64,000 bases of DNA from Roseiarcus sp963759955 (GCA_963759955.1 CAVXCA010000082.1:19906-83905), one strand, 5' to 3'. Positions 52,681 through 62,230 are shown, counted from the stretch's first letter. The notes: generated by a model not told the origin, from the sequence alone. Made by a program: numbers and translations.

Positions 52681-52716
52681 GTGCAATATCGCACAGATCA
52701 TGTGGCAAGTTCCACA
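52681..52716. promoter_or_regulatory. LysR operator candidates
   Basis: Two inverted repeats in the 89-bp divergent space: GTGC-aatatc-GCAC (52681-52694) and TGTGG-caagtt-CCACA (52701-52716). Both have a 6-bp spacer and are centred about 21 bp apart, that is two helical turns, as expected for a LysR tetramer. Confidence 0.6.
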
Positions 52717-52767
52717 ATTCGTCACGATCGCGCCGCGCCGTATGATCGTCGCGAAAGGAAATCGTCC

Positions 52768-53745
52768 ATGACCCTCGCGATAACGCTCGCCGCCACTGGC
52801 GGCCCGGAAGTCCTGCAACCCTGCGAAATCGAGGTTGCCGCGCCGGGCCGCGGCGAGGCCCTCGTCCGGCAGACGCACGTCGGCGTGAATTATGTCGACG
52901 TCTATTTCCGCAGCGGTCTCTACCCGCTGCCGAGTCTTCCCGCCACGCTCGGGCTGGAGGGGGCCGGCGTCGTCGCCTCGGTCGGACCGGAGACGGACGA
53001 CGTGAAAGTAGGGGATCGCGTCGCCTATGTCGGCTTTCCCCTCGGCGCCTATGCACAGGAGCGGGTTCTGCCGGCGTCCCGCCTGGTTCGCGTCCCCGAC
53101 GCGATCGATTTGCGCACCGCCTGCGGCGCGATGGCGCGCGGCCTCACCGCGCATCTCCTGTTGCACAAGATCGCAGCTCTGCAGGCGGGCGATTGGGTGC
53201 TCGTCCACGCGGCGGCGGGCGGCGTCGGCCAGTTGGTCGCGCGCTGGGCGCGGCGTCTGGGCCTGCGCGTCGTCGGCACCGTGGGTTCGCCGGCCAAGGC
53301 CGATCTGGCGCGCGCGGCGGGCGCCGAAGCGGTGTTCCTTCACCACGATCCGATCTGGGTCGAAGCGGTTCGCCGCGTCGCCGACGGCCGGGGCGTCCGG
53401 CTCGCGATCGACGGCATCGGAGGGGCGATGCTGGCGCAGACGCTCGGCGCCGTGCGCCCGCTCGGGGTCGTCGCCAGCATCGGTCAGCCGGCCGGCCCGA
53501 TTCCGCCGGTCGCCGTCGAGGCGCTGAGCTATCCCCGCTCGATCGCGCTCGCGCGCCCGAGCGTGCTCGCCTATGCGAACGATCCGGTTCTTTATCGCGA
53601 CGGCGCGCGCGAGCTGTTCGCCGCGCTGACGGACGGGCTCGCCGTTCAGATCGGCGCGGAATATGATCTGCGCGAGGCCGCGCGCGCCCACGCCGACCTG
53701 GAGGCGGGCCGCACCACTGGCAGCGTTCTGCTGACGGTCGGTTGA
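52768..53745 (+). CDS. NADPH:quinone oxidoreductase, zinc-free MDR family
   Basis: 325 residues, medium-chain dehydrogenase fold. N-terminal VGVNYVDVYFRSGLYPLPSLPATLGLEGAG matches quinone oxidoreductases (Qor), and the nucleotide-binding motif VHAAAGGVGQLVARWARRLG replaces the zinc-enzyme pattern. No catalytic zinc cysteines. It likely reduces quinones with NADPH. AAAGGAAA lies upstream. Divergent from the LysR gene. Confidence 0.9.
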   Translation: MTLAITLAATGGPEVLQPCEIEVAAPGRGEALVRQTHVGVNYVDVYFRSGLYPLPSLPATLGLEGAGVVASVGPETDDVKVGDRVAYVGFPLGAYAQERVLPASRLVRVPDAIDLRTACGAMARGLTAHLLLHKIAALQAGDWVLVHAAAGGVGQLVARWARRLGLRVVGTVGSPAKADLARAAGAEAVFLHHDPIWVEAVRRVADGRGVRLAIDGIGGAMLAQTLGAVRPLGVVASIGQPAGPIPPVAVEALSYPRSIALARPSVLAYANDPVLYRDGARELFAALTDGLAVQIGAEYDLREAARAHADLEAGRTTGSVLLTVG

Positions 53746-53759
53746 AACGCCGGCGCGCT

Positions 53760-55136
53760 TCACCCCACCTGGAACCAGCCGCCCACCCCTGCGGCGCGGT
53801 GCTCGGGGATCGCCGAGGCGAGCGGCCATTTGCCGGGATTGTCGGCGACGAAGGCGACGTGGACCGTGCGGCCCGGCGCGACGAGGACGGTGTCGCGCCA
53901 ATAGGGCTCCCAGCCGTCGTCGAGCGCGTGCAGCAGGCGCGCGACATGACCGCCGAGGCGCATCGCCTGGGTGACCGCGGTCTTGTTGACGAAGCCGAGC
54001 GTCACCGGCGCGCCGCGCGCGACGGCGAACAGCGGCTTGACGCCCCAATCGGAAAAGCTCGCGCCATTGAGCGCGAAGGGCGCGCCGCCGCCGCCCTCGA
54101 TCGTCAGGTCGACGCGCTTGGCGCGCTCCAGATCGATCTCGGTCGGCAACAGCGGATTGGCGGTCAGGCCGGCGATCGCCGGGCGCGGCGCAAGCGCCTC
54201 GCCCTGCGCGGTGAAGAGGACCATCGGCCGGTCGACCTCGCCCGGAACGGCCGCCGCGTCGCCGCCGCGCAACACGAAGCCGACCACGGCGCCGGCCTCG
54301 CGCGGCATGTCGAACATCAGTTCGAAGCGCGCGCCGGGCCCCATGGGAAAGACGTTGCGCAACGGTTCGAACGGCTCGCTCGGCTGGCCGTCGACGGCGA
54401 CGATCTGCGGCCTGACGCCGGCGACGCCGATCGACATGACGCGGGCCGTCGCCGCGTTGGCGAGGCGGAAGCGGACGCGCGCGCCGGGCGCGGCGGTCAG
54501 ATTGAGCGGCGCCGGCGCCGCGTTGGCGGTCAAAAGCGCGCCGAGCCGCCCCGCCGCACGGACGACGCTCGCGTCGGCAAAGTCGTCCTTGATCGCGCCT
54601 TTTTCGTCGAGCCGCCAATCCGCGAGGAGCACGATCGCCTCGACGTCAGCCGCCGGCGGCGAAGCCTCCTCGACGACGATCGGGCCGAAAAGCCCGCTGC
54701 CGATCTGCCGGCCGGTCGCCGCGCCGGCGTCGGGAGCATAGAGGTTGAAGCCGGAGTCGGGCGGCGTGAAGCGAATGTCGAATTCGGCGCCCGGCGCGAC
54801 CAGGGGCTGCGTCAGGCCGCCGATGCCGGCTGCGGCGTTCGCCGCCCGCAAGCCGGGGAAGCTCAGCGTCGTGCCTTCGTCGAGTCGGTTGACCAGCCGC
54901 AGCTTGAGCTCGTCGCCCTTGCGCAGGCGCAGCAATGGCCCGGGGGCGGCGCCGTCATAACAAAGAAGCCGTGTGGCTGGGGCGGGCGGAGCGGCGATCG
55001 GCGCGAACCCGGGCGCGGCTTCGAGGCGACGGAAGCCGTCCGCCGGCGCCGCGTCTTGGGCTCCCGCGCCGCCCCGCCAGGCCCAAGAGCTCGCCGCGAC
55101 GCCGGCGCCGAGGAACGCGCGCCGGTTCATCCGCAT
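53760..55136 (-). CDS. Multicopper-oxidase homologue lacking copper ligands
   Basis: 458 residues. Tat-type leader (NRRAFLGAGVAAS) and three cupredoxin domains align with multicopper oxidases, but ligand motifs are altered: HWHG is replaced by LSFPG (residues 91-95), the WYHxH stretch by FNLYAPDAG (130-138), HPxHLHGH by QAMRLGGH, and the HCHxxEH by ASAIPEH. The surrounding landmarks are intact (GLRAANAAAGIGGLTQPLVAPG, DDGWEPYWRDTVLVAPGRT, AFVADNPGKW, GWFQV). It should be exported folded and copper-free, like FtsP/SufI. Start at 55136 or 55130. Convergent with the quinone reductase. Confidence 0.8.
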   Translation of the reverse strand: MRMNRRAFLGAGVAASSWAWRGGAGAQDAAPADGFRRLEAAPGFAPIAAPPAPATRLLCYDGAAPGPLLRLRKGDELKLRLVNRLDEGTTLSFPGLRAANAAAGIGGLTQPLVAPGAEFDIRFTPPDSGFNLYAPDAGAATGRQIGSGLFGPIVVEEASPPAADVEAIVLLADWRLDEKGAIKDDFADASVVRAAGRLGALLTANAAPAPLNLTAAPGARVRFRLANAATARVMSIGVAGVRPQIVAVDGQPSEPFEPLRNVFPMGPGARFELMFDMPREAGAVVGFVLRGGDAAAVPGEVDRPMVLFTAQGEALAPRPAIAGLTANPLLPTEIDLERAKRVDLTIEGGGGAPFALNGASFSDWGVKPLFAVARGAPVTLGFVNKTAVTQAMRLGGHVARLLHALDDGWEPYWRDTVLVAPGRTVHVAFVADNPGKWPLASAIPEHRAAGVGGWFQVG

Positions 55137-55259
55137 GCGCGTCCGCCGGTCGAGACCTGCGTCATTTCGGGACGCCGCCCGCGGCGCCGCTCTTGCCGGA
55201 GCGTGCGTTGGCCTCCGGCGCCGCGGCGCCGTCGCGGCGCAAGCGTTGGGAGCCGTTCC

Positions 55260-55424
55260 ATGGGCAAATTCATCGCGTTCCTCGGCCTGATCCTCGGCCT
55301 CGCGCTGGTCGCGCTCGCCCTGGCCTCGTGGCGATTCATAGACAACGGCGCCGGCGGCGCAACCGCGCTGTCGCTCGCCGGAGGGCTTTTCACCATCGCC
55401 CTGGCCGCCTACATCAAGGATTGA
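55260..55424 (+). CDS. Small membrane protein
   Basis: 54 residues with two hydrophobic helices (MGKFIAFLGLILGLALVALAL, then SLAGGLFTIALAAYIKD). GGGAG ribosome site 7 bases before the ATG. Function unknown; it is too small for confident family assignment. It starts 124 bases from the divergent multicopper-oxidase homologue and ends 110 bases before tRNA-Leu. Confidence 0.6.
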   Translation: MGKFIAFLGLILGLALVALALASWRFIDNGAGGATALSLAGGLFTIALAAYIKD

Positions 55425-55534
55425 CCGGCTGCGTCCGGCTCGCCGGGCTGTGCATTTTTCTGTGGCGCGCGCGGGCCAAGCTGCTATAGACCGCGCCCGA
55501 AGCAGACCAGCCTCTCCTGCGGAGCGCGCGGGAT

Positions 55535-55620
55535 GCGGGCGTGGCGGAACTGGTAGACGCGCCGGATTTAGGTTCCGGTGACCCAAAGTCGTGGGGGTTC
55601 GAGCCCCTCCGCCCGCACCA
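55535..55620 (+). tRNA. tRNA-Leu (TAG)
   Basis: 86 bases with long variable arm and encoded CCA. Acceptor GCGGGCG/CGCCCGC, anticodon arm CCGGA-TTTAGGT-TCCGG with anticodon TAG, variable stem and T-loop GGTTCGAGCCC. Confidence 0.97.
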
Positions 55621-55731
55621 TCCTCGCTCGGGCGCGTCGCGCGGGCCCTCCGCTTTGGGGGTTCTTTTGGGTTCGATCGGCGCGTGAGCGGCGCGGCCGC
55701 GTGTTAGGCTTTTTTTATAGGGCGGTTTGAA

Positions 55732-57093
55732 ATGCAGGTCACGGAGACGCTGAGCCAAGGGCTGAAGCGCGAATACAACATCGTTCTCTCGGCGAGCGAC
55801 CTCGCCTCGCGCCTCGACGCGCAACTGGCCGATCTCAAGACGAAAGTGAAGATCAACGGCTTTCGCCCCGGCAAGGTGCCGCTCGCGCATCTCAAGCGCG
55901 TCTACGGGCGCTCGGTGATGAGCGACGTCGTTCAGGACGCGATCACCGCCGCCAACAAGCAGATCGTCGACGACAACGGCCTGCGCCTCGCCCAGGAGCC
56001 CAAGGTCGAACTGCCGACCGATAAGGACGCGATCGAAGCGGCCCTCGAGGCGCGCGGCGACCTCGCCTTCAAGGTCGCGCTCGAAGTGCTGCCGAAATTC
56101 GAAGTCGGCGATTTTTCCGATCTCGAGCTCGAGCGGCCGGTCGCCGACGTCGAGGAGAGCGAAATCGAAGCGGCGCTGCAACGCCTGGCGCGGGATCGCC
56201 GCACCTATACCGACAAGCCGGAGGGCGCCAAGGCCGAAAATCTCGATCGCCTCACGGTCGATTACGTCGGCACGATCAACGGCGAGCCTTTCGAAGGCGG
56301 CGCCGGCGAGGGCGTCCAGCTGGCGCTCGGCGCCGAGACCTTCATCCCGGGTTTCGAGGACCAGCTCCTCGGAGCGGTCGCGGGCGAGCGGCGCACGATT
56401 CACGTGACCTTTCCCGAGGCCTATGCGGCGCGCAAGCTCGCCGGCCAGAAAGCCGATTTCGACGTGACCGTGAAGGCCGTCGCGGCGCCCGAGCCCTTCG
56501 CCATGGACGACGAATTCGCCAAGAGCGTCGGCGCGGAAAGCCTCGATCAGATGAAGCAGACGCTGCGCGAGCGCATCGGCGCCGATTACGTCCGCGCCTC
56601 GCGCGAGAGGGTCAAGCGCAAGCTGCTCGACGCGCTCGCGACGCGCTATTCGTTCGAAGTGCCGCAGGGTCTCGTCGATCAGGAGTTCGCCTCGATTTGG
56701 GAGCAGGTCGAGCGCGAGCAGCAGGTCTCGGGCCGCACCTTCGCCGACGAGAACACCACCGAAGAAGCGGCGCGCGCGGAATATCGCGGCATCGCCGAGC
56801 GCCGTGTGCGCCTGGGGCTCTTGCTCGCCGAGGTCGGCGCCAAGGTGGACGTCAAGATCACCGACGAGGAAATGACGCGGGCGTTGATTGCGCGCGCCCG
56901 CGCGTTCCCCGGCCACGAGAAGGAAGTCTGGGACTTCTACCGCAACAATCAGCAGGCGCTGGCCGAACTCAGGGCGCCGATCTACGAGGAGAAGGTCGTC
57001 GACCACATCCTCGGCCTCGCCAAGGTCACGGACCGCAAGGTGACGGCCAAGGAACTGATGCAAGCCGACGACGACGAACTCGCGGCGAAATAA
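55732..57093 (+). CDS. tig: Trigger factor
   Basis: 453-residue ribosome-bound chaperone and prolyl isomerase. Ribosome-binding signature GFRPGKVPLAHLKRVYG (about 43-60), FKBP-type domain (about 165-250, RLTVDYVGTINGEPFEGGAGEG and LGAVAGERRTIHVTFPEAY), then the helical substrate arms. First gene of the tig-clpP-clpX-lon block. Length is typical. Confidence 0.96.
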   Translation: MQVTETLSQGLKREYNIVLSASDLASRLDAQLADLKTKVKINGFRPGKVPLAHLKRVYGRSVMSDVVQDAITAANKQIVDDNGLRLAQEPKVELPTDKDAIEAALEARGDLAFKVALEVLPKFEVGDFSDLELERPVADVEESEIEAALQRLARDRRTYTDKPEGAKAENLDRLTVDYVGTINGEPFEGGAGEGVQLALGAETFIPGFEDQLLGAVAGERRTIHVTFPEAYAARKLAGQKADFDVTVKAVAAPEPFAMDDEFAKSVGAESLDQMKQTLRERIGADYVRASRERVKRKLLDALATRYSFEVPQGLVDQEFASIWEQVEREQQVSGRTFADENTTEEAARAEYRGIAERRVRLGLLLAEVGAKVDVKITDEEMTRALIARARAFPGHEKEVWDFYRNNQQALAELRAPIYEEKVVDHILGLAKVTDRKVTAKELMQADDDELAAK

Positions 57094-57100
57094 GCGCGGC

Positions 57101-57139
57101 CGTCCCGGGCCGCGCACTCGTTGAGCGCGGCCCGGGACG
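57101..57139. terminator. Hairpin between tig and clpP
   Basis: A 15-bp perfect stem, CGTCCCGGGCCGCGC with its inverse, and a 9-base loop (57101-57139), starting 8 bases after the tig stop. No T run follows, so it is either a factor-dependent terminator, an mRNA stabiliser or a REP-type palindrome. Confidence 0.6.
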
Positions 57140-57263
57140 ACCCGGCCGACGCGCGCCTTTTCCGCGCAAAGGGGGTTCCTGATTTTCCGCCCCTTTCACA
57201 ACCGCGGCGACCGCCCTATCTTACAGCTTTGCGACGCAGACTGATTCCCTGAAAGCGAGCCCC

Positions 57264-57902
57264 ATGCGCGATCCCGTCGACTACTACACCAACAACCTTG
57301 TTCCGATCGTCATCGAGCAGTCGGCGCGCGGCGAGCGCTCGTTCGATATCTTCTCGCGGCTGCTCAGGGAGCGCATCATTTTCGTGGTCGGGGCGGTCGA
57401 GGACGTTTCGGCGTCGCTGGTCGTCGCGCAGTTGCTCTTTCTCGAGGCCGACAATCCCAAGAAAGAGATCGCGATGTACATCAACTCTCCGGGCGGCGTG
57501 GTGAGCGCGGGTCTGTCGATCTACGACACAATGCAATTCATCCGGCCGAAGGTGACGACGATGTGCATCGGCCAGGCCGCTTCGATGGGCTCGCTGTTGC
57601 TCTGCGCGGGCGAGAAGGGCATGCGCTACGCGTTGCCGAATTCGCGCGTCATGGTTCACCAACCCTCCGGCGGCTTCCAGGGACAGGCGTCCGACATCCA
57701 GCGCCATGCCGAGGACATCCTCAAGGTGAAGCGCCGCCTCAACGAAATCTACGTCGACCATACCGGGCAAAGCTACGAGGCGATCGAGCGCACGCTCGAT
57801 CGTGACCATTTCATGTCGGCCGAGGAGGCCAAGGCCTTCGGCATCATCGACGAGGTCACCGTCAAGCGCACGACCGAGCCCGAAGAGCCGAAATCGATCT
57901 GA
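57264..57902 (+). CDS. clpP: ATP-dependent Clp protease proteolytic subunit
   Basis: 212-residue serine protease that forms the double-ring ClpP chamber. Catalytic triad S107 (GQAASMGS), H132 (RVMVHQPSGG) and D181 (RDHFMSAEEA). N-terminal axial loop MRDPVDYYTNNLVPIVIEQS. It partners with ClpX, encoded next. Confidence 0.97.
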   Translation: MRDPVDYYTNNLVPIVIEQSARGERSFDIFSRLLRERIIFVVGAVEDVSASLVVAQLLFLEADNPKKEIAMYINSPGGVVSAGLSIYDTMQFIRPKVTTMCIGQAASMGSLLLCAGEKGMRYALPNSRVMVHQPSGGFQGQASDIQRHAEDILKVKRRLNEIYVDHTGQSYEAIERTLDRDHFMSAEEAKAFGIIDEVTVKRTTEPEEPKSI

Positions 57903-58200
57903 TTCTAGCGCCTTAGCCGAGTGGCGGCGCATTTGAAACGGGTCTTGGGCCGCTCGCCCGCGCCACCGCCGGCGACGGGCGGCGGGGCGATGGACTTGAT
58001 TTTGCATGGCGATTGGTGGTTGCTTGTCGCCGAGGCCGTGGTTCCCAATCGTTGGCGTCTCCGTTAGGGCGCGTTGCGTGTCGGGCGTTGGCGGAGCGGA
58101 CAAGTCCAGCGCTACGGTTTGTTAGGATGCTTTATCTACGCTGTGCAGTCGGGCGTCCGCTGAATCGCATCGACTGGAGCGGCCGGAACGGAGAATGACA
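57903..58200. other. 298-bp clpP-clpX spacer
   Basis: No gene. A separate clpX promoter is plausible; TAGGATGCTTTATCTAC at 58122-58138 is the most AT-rich piece. A TTGATTTTGC element at 57994-58003 could be a -35, but no consensus was checked. Confidence 0.4.
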
Positions 58201-59454
58201 ATGGCCAAGGCCGAAGGCGACGCCAAGAGCACGCTGTATTGCTCTTTCTGTGGCAAGAGCCAGCACGAGGTGCGCAAGCTCATCGCCGGTCCTACCGTGT
58301 TCATTTGCGACGAATGCGTCGAATTGTGCATGGATATCATCCGCGAGGAAAGCAAGACTGCGCTCGTCAAGAGCAAGGACGGCATTCCGACCCCGCGCGA
58401 GATCTGCAAGGTGCTCGACGATTACGTGATCGGGCAGCCGCAAGCCAAGCGGGTGCTGTCTGTTGCTGTGCATAATCATTACAAGCGCTTGAACCACGCG
58501 ACCAAGCACAGCGACGTCGAACTCGCCAAGTCGAACATCCTGCTCATCGGCCCGACGGGCTCGGGCAAGACCTTGCTCGCCCAGACCCTGGCGCGCATCC
58601 TCGACGTGCCCTTCACCATGGCCGACGCGACGACCCTGACCGAGGCGGGCTACGTCGGCGAGGACGTCGAAAACATCATCCTGAAATTGCTCCAGGCGTC
58701 CGACTACAACGTCGAGCGCGCCCAGCGCGGCATCGTCTACATCGACGAAATCGACAAGATCAGCCGCAAGTCCGACAATCCCTCGATCACCCGCGACGTC
58801 TCGGGCGAGGGCGTGCAGCAGGCGCTGCTCAAGATCATGGAGGGCACGATCGCCAGCGTGCCGCCGCAGGGCGGGCGCAAGCATCCGCAGCAGGAATTCC
58901 TGCAGGTCGACACCACCAACATCCTGTTCATTTGCGGCGGGGCGTTTTCGGGCCTGGAGCGCATCATATCGGCGCGAGGCAAGGGAACGTCGATCGGCTT
59001 CGCCGCCAAGGTCCAGTCGCCGGACGATCGGCGCACCGGCGAGGTGTTCCGCCATGTCGAGCCCGAGGATCTGCTCAAGTTCGGCCTGATCCCGGAATTC
59101 GTCGGCCGCCTGCCGGTCATCGCGACGCTCGAGGATCTCGACGAGGACGCGCTGAAGAAGATCCTCACCGAGCCGAAGAACGCCCTGGTCAAGCAATATC
59201 AGCGCCTGTTCGAAATGGAGAACACCGACCTCACCTTCCAGGACGAGGCGCTGACCGTCGTCGCCAAAAAGGCGATCGAACGGCGCACCGGCGCGCGCGG
59301 ATTGCGCTCGATCATGGAGGGCATCCTGCTCGACACTATGTTCGATCTTCCCGGCCTCGACGGCGTCGAGCAGGTGGTGATCGGACCCGAAGTGGTCGAG
59401 GGCAAGGCGAGGCCGCTCTACATCTATTCGGAGCGCGCCGAGAAGGCCGGCTGA
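58201..59454 (+). CDS. clpX: ATP-dependent Clp protease ATP-binding subunit ClpX
   Basis: 417-residue AAA+ unfoldase. N-terminal zinc finger with C14, C17, C36 and C39 (YCSFCGK, FICDECVELC), Walker A GPTGSGKTLLAQ, Walker B IVYIDEIDKI, the pore loop GYVGEDVE, and the IGF-type loop that docks on ClpP (GTSIGFAAK). Start at 58201 is favoured because GGAG lies 7 bases upstream; 58195 would add two residues. Confidence 0.97.
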   Translation: MAKAEGDAKSTLYCSFCGKSQHEVRKLIAGPTVFICDECVELCMDIIREESKTALVKSKDGIPTPREICKVLDDYVIGQPQAKRVLSVAVHNHYKRLNHATKHSDVELAKSNILLIGPTGSGKTLLAQTLARILDVPFTMADATTLTEAGYVGEDVENIILKLLQASDYNVERAQRGIVYIDEIDKISRKSDNPSITRDVSGEGVQQALLKIMEGTIASVPPQGGRKHPQQEFLQVDTTNILFICGGAFSGLERIISARGKGTSIGFAAKVQSPDDRRTGEVFRHVEPEDLLKFGLIPEFVGRLPVIATLEDLDEDALKKILTEPKNALVKQYQRLFEMENTDLTFQDEALTVVAKKAIERRTGARGLRSIMEGILLDTMFDLPGLDGVEQVVIGPEVVEGKARPLYIYSERAEKAG

Positions 59455-59721
59455 CCGGCGGTCCGCGCCGAGGAATGGCGGCCGTCGACGCTTGAAACTC
59501 GCGCCACGAGCCGCCATCTTGTTCGTTGACCGTTTTTGCGTCGGCACACGATGTGAACTCTGTTAAGCGTCGAAGCGTGGGTGCGGGTTTCGATCCGGCC
59601 GGCGTACGGCGGCGAAATCCGGCGCCTTTTTGATCTGGGTCGGGACTCGTCGGCTGATTGGCGTTTCAAGCTCGGGGCGGCGTTTCGCCCGCGCCCGGGT
59701 CACAAAGAAGCAGGATCGTCC

Positions 59722-62145
59722 ATGACCAGCACCCGCAAGACCATCGCTCCCGGTTCGCTCGCAACCTATCCCGTGTTGCCGCTGCGCGACATCGTCGTGT
59801 TCCCGCACATGATCGTGCCGCTGTTCGTGGGACGCGAGAAGTCGATTCGCGCCCTCGAGGAAGTGATGAAGGCGGACAAGCCGATTCTGCTCGCCACGCA
59901 GATGAACGCCGCCGACGACGATCCGGCGACCGACGCGATCTTCGCCACCGGCACGTTGGCGAAGGTTCTGCAATTGCTGAAGCTGCCCGACGGCACCGTG
60001 AAGGTTCTCGTCGAAGGCGAGTCGCGCGCCCGCATCAAAGCCTATCTGCCGACCGAGGGCTATTACGAAGCGGAAGCCGAGGCGGTCGCCGACGACCCGA
60101 TCGATCCGATCGAGGCGGAGGCGCTGTCGCGCTCGGTCGTTTCCGAGTTCGAAAATTACGTCAAGCTCAACAAGAAGATCTCGCCCGAGGTGGTGGCGGC
60201 CGTCACCCAGATCGAGGATTACGGCAAGCTCGCCGACACCATCGCCTCGCATCTGGCGGTCAAGCTCGCCGACAAGCAGGCGATCCTCGAGATCCATTCG
60301 ATCGCCAAGCGCTTCGAGAAGTGCCTGGGCCTGATGGAGAGCGAAATCTCGGTTCTGCAGGTCGAGAAGCGCATCCGCACGCGCGTCAAGCGCCAGATGG
60401 AGAAGACGCAGCGCGAGTATTATCTCAACGAGCAGATGAAGGCGATCCAGAAGGAACTCGGCGACGAGGAGGGCAAGGACGAGATGTCCGAGCTCGAGGA
60501 TCGCATCAAGAAGACCAAGCTCACCAAGGAAGCCCGCGACAAAGCGCTCGGCGAGGTCAAGAAGCTGCGCCAGATGTCGCCGATGTCCGCCGAGGCGACC
60601 GTGGTGCGCAACTATCTCGATTGGCTGCTGTCGATCCCGTGGCAGAAGAAGTCGAAGGTCAAGAAGGACCTGCCTGCCGCGCAGGCGATTCTCGACGCCG
60701 ACCACTTCGGCCTCGACAAGGTCAAGGACCGCATCGTCGAGTACCTTGCGGTGCAGCAGCGCGCCAACAAGCTCACCGGGCCGATCCTGTGCCTCGTCGG
60801 CCCGCCCGGCGTCGGCAAGACCTCGCTCGGCAAGTCGATCGCCAAGGCGACGGGGCGCGAATTCGTGCGCATGTCGCTCGGCGGCGTGCGCGACGAAGCG
60901 GAGATCCGCGGCCATCGGCGCACCTATATCGGCTCGATGCCCGGCAAGGTCATCCAGTCGATGCGCAAGGCGAAGACCTCCAACCCGCTCTTCCTGCTCG
61001 ACGAGATCGACAAGATGGGGATGGATTTCCGCGGCGATCCTTCGTCGGCGTTGCTGGAGGTGCTCGATCCCGAGCAGAACGTGGCGTTCAACGACCATTA
61101 CCTCGAGGTCGATTACGATCTCTCGAGCGTGATGTTCGTGACCACCGCCAATACGCTCAACATCCCGCCGGCGTTGATGGACCGCATGGAGATCATCCGC
61201 ATCGCCGGCTACACCGAGGATGAAAAGGTCGAAATCGCCAAGCGGCACCTGTTGCCCAACTCGATGGTCAAGCACGGTCTCGACGCGAAGGAATGGGTGG
61301 TCGAAGACAGCGCCCTGATGGAGCTGGTGCGCCGCTACACGCGCGAAGCGGGGGTGCGCAACCTCGAACGCGAGATCTCCAATCTCGCGCGCAAGGCGGT
61401 CAAAGACATCCTCACCAACAAGAAGAAGAAGATCGTCGTCTCCGCGGCCAATGTCGCTGACTATCTCGGACCGCAGAAATATCGCTACGGCGAGATCGAG
61501 GCGGACGATCAGGTCGGCCTGGTCACGGGCCTCGCCTGGACGGAAGTCGGCGGCGAGCTGTTGACGATCGAAGGCGTTATGATGCCCGGCAAGGGACGCA
61601 TGACCGTGACCGGCAACTTGAAGGACGTGATGAAGGAATCGATTTCGGCGGCGGCGTCTTACGTGCGCTCGCGCGCGGTCGATTTCGGCATCGAGCCGCC
61701 GTTGTTCGATCGGCGCGACATCCACGTCCACGTTCCCGAAGGCGCGACGCCGAAGGACGGGCCGTCGGCGGGCGTGGCGATGGCGACGGTGATCGTTTCC
61801 ATGCTGACGGGCATTCCCGTTCGGCGCGACGTCGCGATGACAGGCGAGATCACCTTGCGCGGTCGCGTGCTGCCGATCGGCGGCTTGAAGGAGAAGCTGC
61901 TGGCGGCGTTGCGCGGGGGTATCAAGAAGGTGCTGATCCCCGAGGACAACGCCAAGGATCTCGCCGATATCCCGAGCTCGGTGAAGAACGGCCTCGAGAT
62001 CGTTCCGGTGTCGCGCATGGAGGAGGTGCTGGCCAACGCGCTGGTGCGCCAGCCGCAGGCCATCGAATGGGAAGAGCCCGTCGCCGCGAACGCCGCGCCG
62101 CCACAGCCTGCCGACGACGAAGGCGCCGGAATCCTCGCGCACTGA
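59722..62145 (+). CDS. lon: Lon protease
   Basis: 807-residue ATP-dependent protease. N-terminal substrate-binding domain, AAA+ module (GPPGVGKTSLGKSIA, FLLDEIDKMG) and C-terminal protease domain with the catalytic Ser in KDGPSAGVAMA and Lys further on in the same fold. ATG at 59722 begins MTSTRKTIAPGSLATYPVLPLRDIVVFPHM, the usual N-terminus; the longer frame to 59581 is not conserved. Followed by a strong terminator, then an HU gene, the usual order. Confidence 0.97.
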   Translation: MTSTRKTIAPGSLATYPVLPLRDIVVFPHMIVPLFVGREKSIRALEEVMKADKPILLATQMNAADDDPATDAIFATGTLAKVLQLLKLPDGTVKVLVEGESRARIKAYLPTEGYYEAEAEAVADDPIDPIEAEALSRSVVSEFENYVKLNKKISPEVVAAVTQIEDYGKLADTIASHLAVKLADKQAILEIHSIAKRFEKCLGLMESEISVLQVEKRIRTRVKRQMEKTQREYYLNEQMKAIQKELGDEEGKDEMSELEDRIKKTKLTKEARDKALGEVKKLRQMSPMSAEATVVRNYLDWLLSIPWQKKSKVKKDLPAAQAILDADHFGLDKVKDRIVEYLAVQQRANKLTGPILCLVGPPGVGKTSLGKSIAKATGREFVRMSLGGVRDEAEIRGHRRTYIGSMPGKVIQSMRKAKTSNPLFLLDEIDKMGMDFRGDPSSALLEVLDPEQNVAFNDHYLEVDYDLSSVMFVTTANTLNIPPALMDRMEIIRIAGYTEDEKVEIAKRHLLPNSMVKHGLDAKEWVVEDSALMELVRRYTREAGVRNLEREISNLARKAVKDILTNKKKKIVVSAANVADYLGPQKYRYGEIEADDQVGLVTGLAWTEVGGELLTIEGVMMPGKGRMTVTGNLKDVMKESISAAASYVRSRAVDFGIEPPLFDRRDIHVHVPEGATPKDGPSAGVAMATVIVSMLTGIPVRRDVAMTGEITLRGRVLPIGGLKEKLLAALRGGIKKVLIPEDNAKDLADIPSSVKNGLEIVPVSRMEEVLANALVRQPQAIEWEEPVAANAAPPQPADDEGAGILAH

Positions 62146-62188
62146 CCTCGCTGCGACCGGCTCGGGCCGGGCGTCGTTGCAAAATGAG

Positions 62189-62220
62189 AGCCGCGAATCC
62201 CCGGGATTCGCGGCTTTCTT
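62189..62220 (+). terminator. Intrinsic terminator after lon
   Basis: 13-bp perfect stem AGCCGCGAATCCC/GGGATTCGCGGCT (62189-62215) followed by TTCTT. A second copy of GCCGCGAATCCCCGGGA, without the closing arm, occurs at 62231-62247 and could form an alternative pairing. Confidence 0.85.
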
Positions 62221-62230
62221 GCACTCAAAC

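Noticed and set aside
57101..57139. Reading the tig-clpP hairpin as a classical intrinsic terminator
   Set aside because: No T run on either side; kept only as a hairpin with moderate confidence.
59563..62142. 859-codon open frame antisense to lon
   Set aside because: Shadow of the highly biased lon coding sequence; translation has no recognisable domain.
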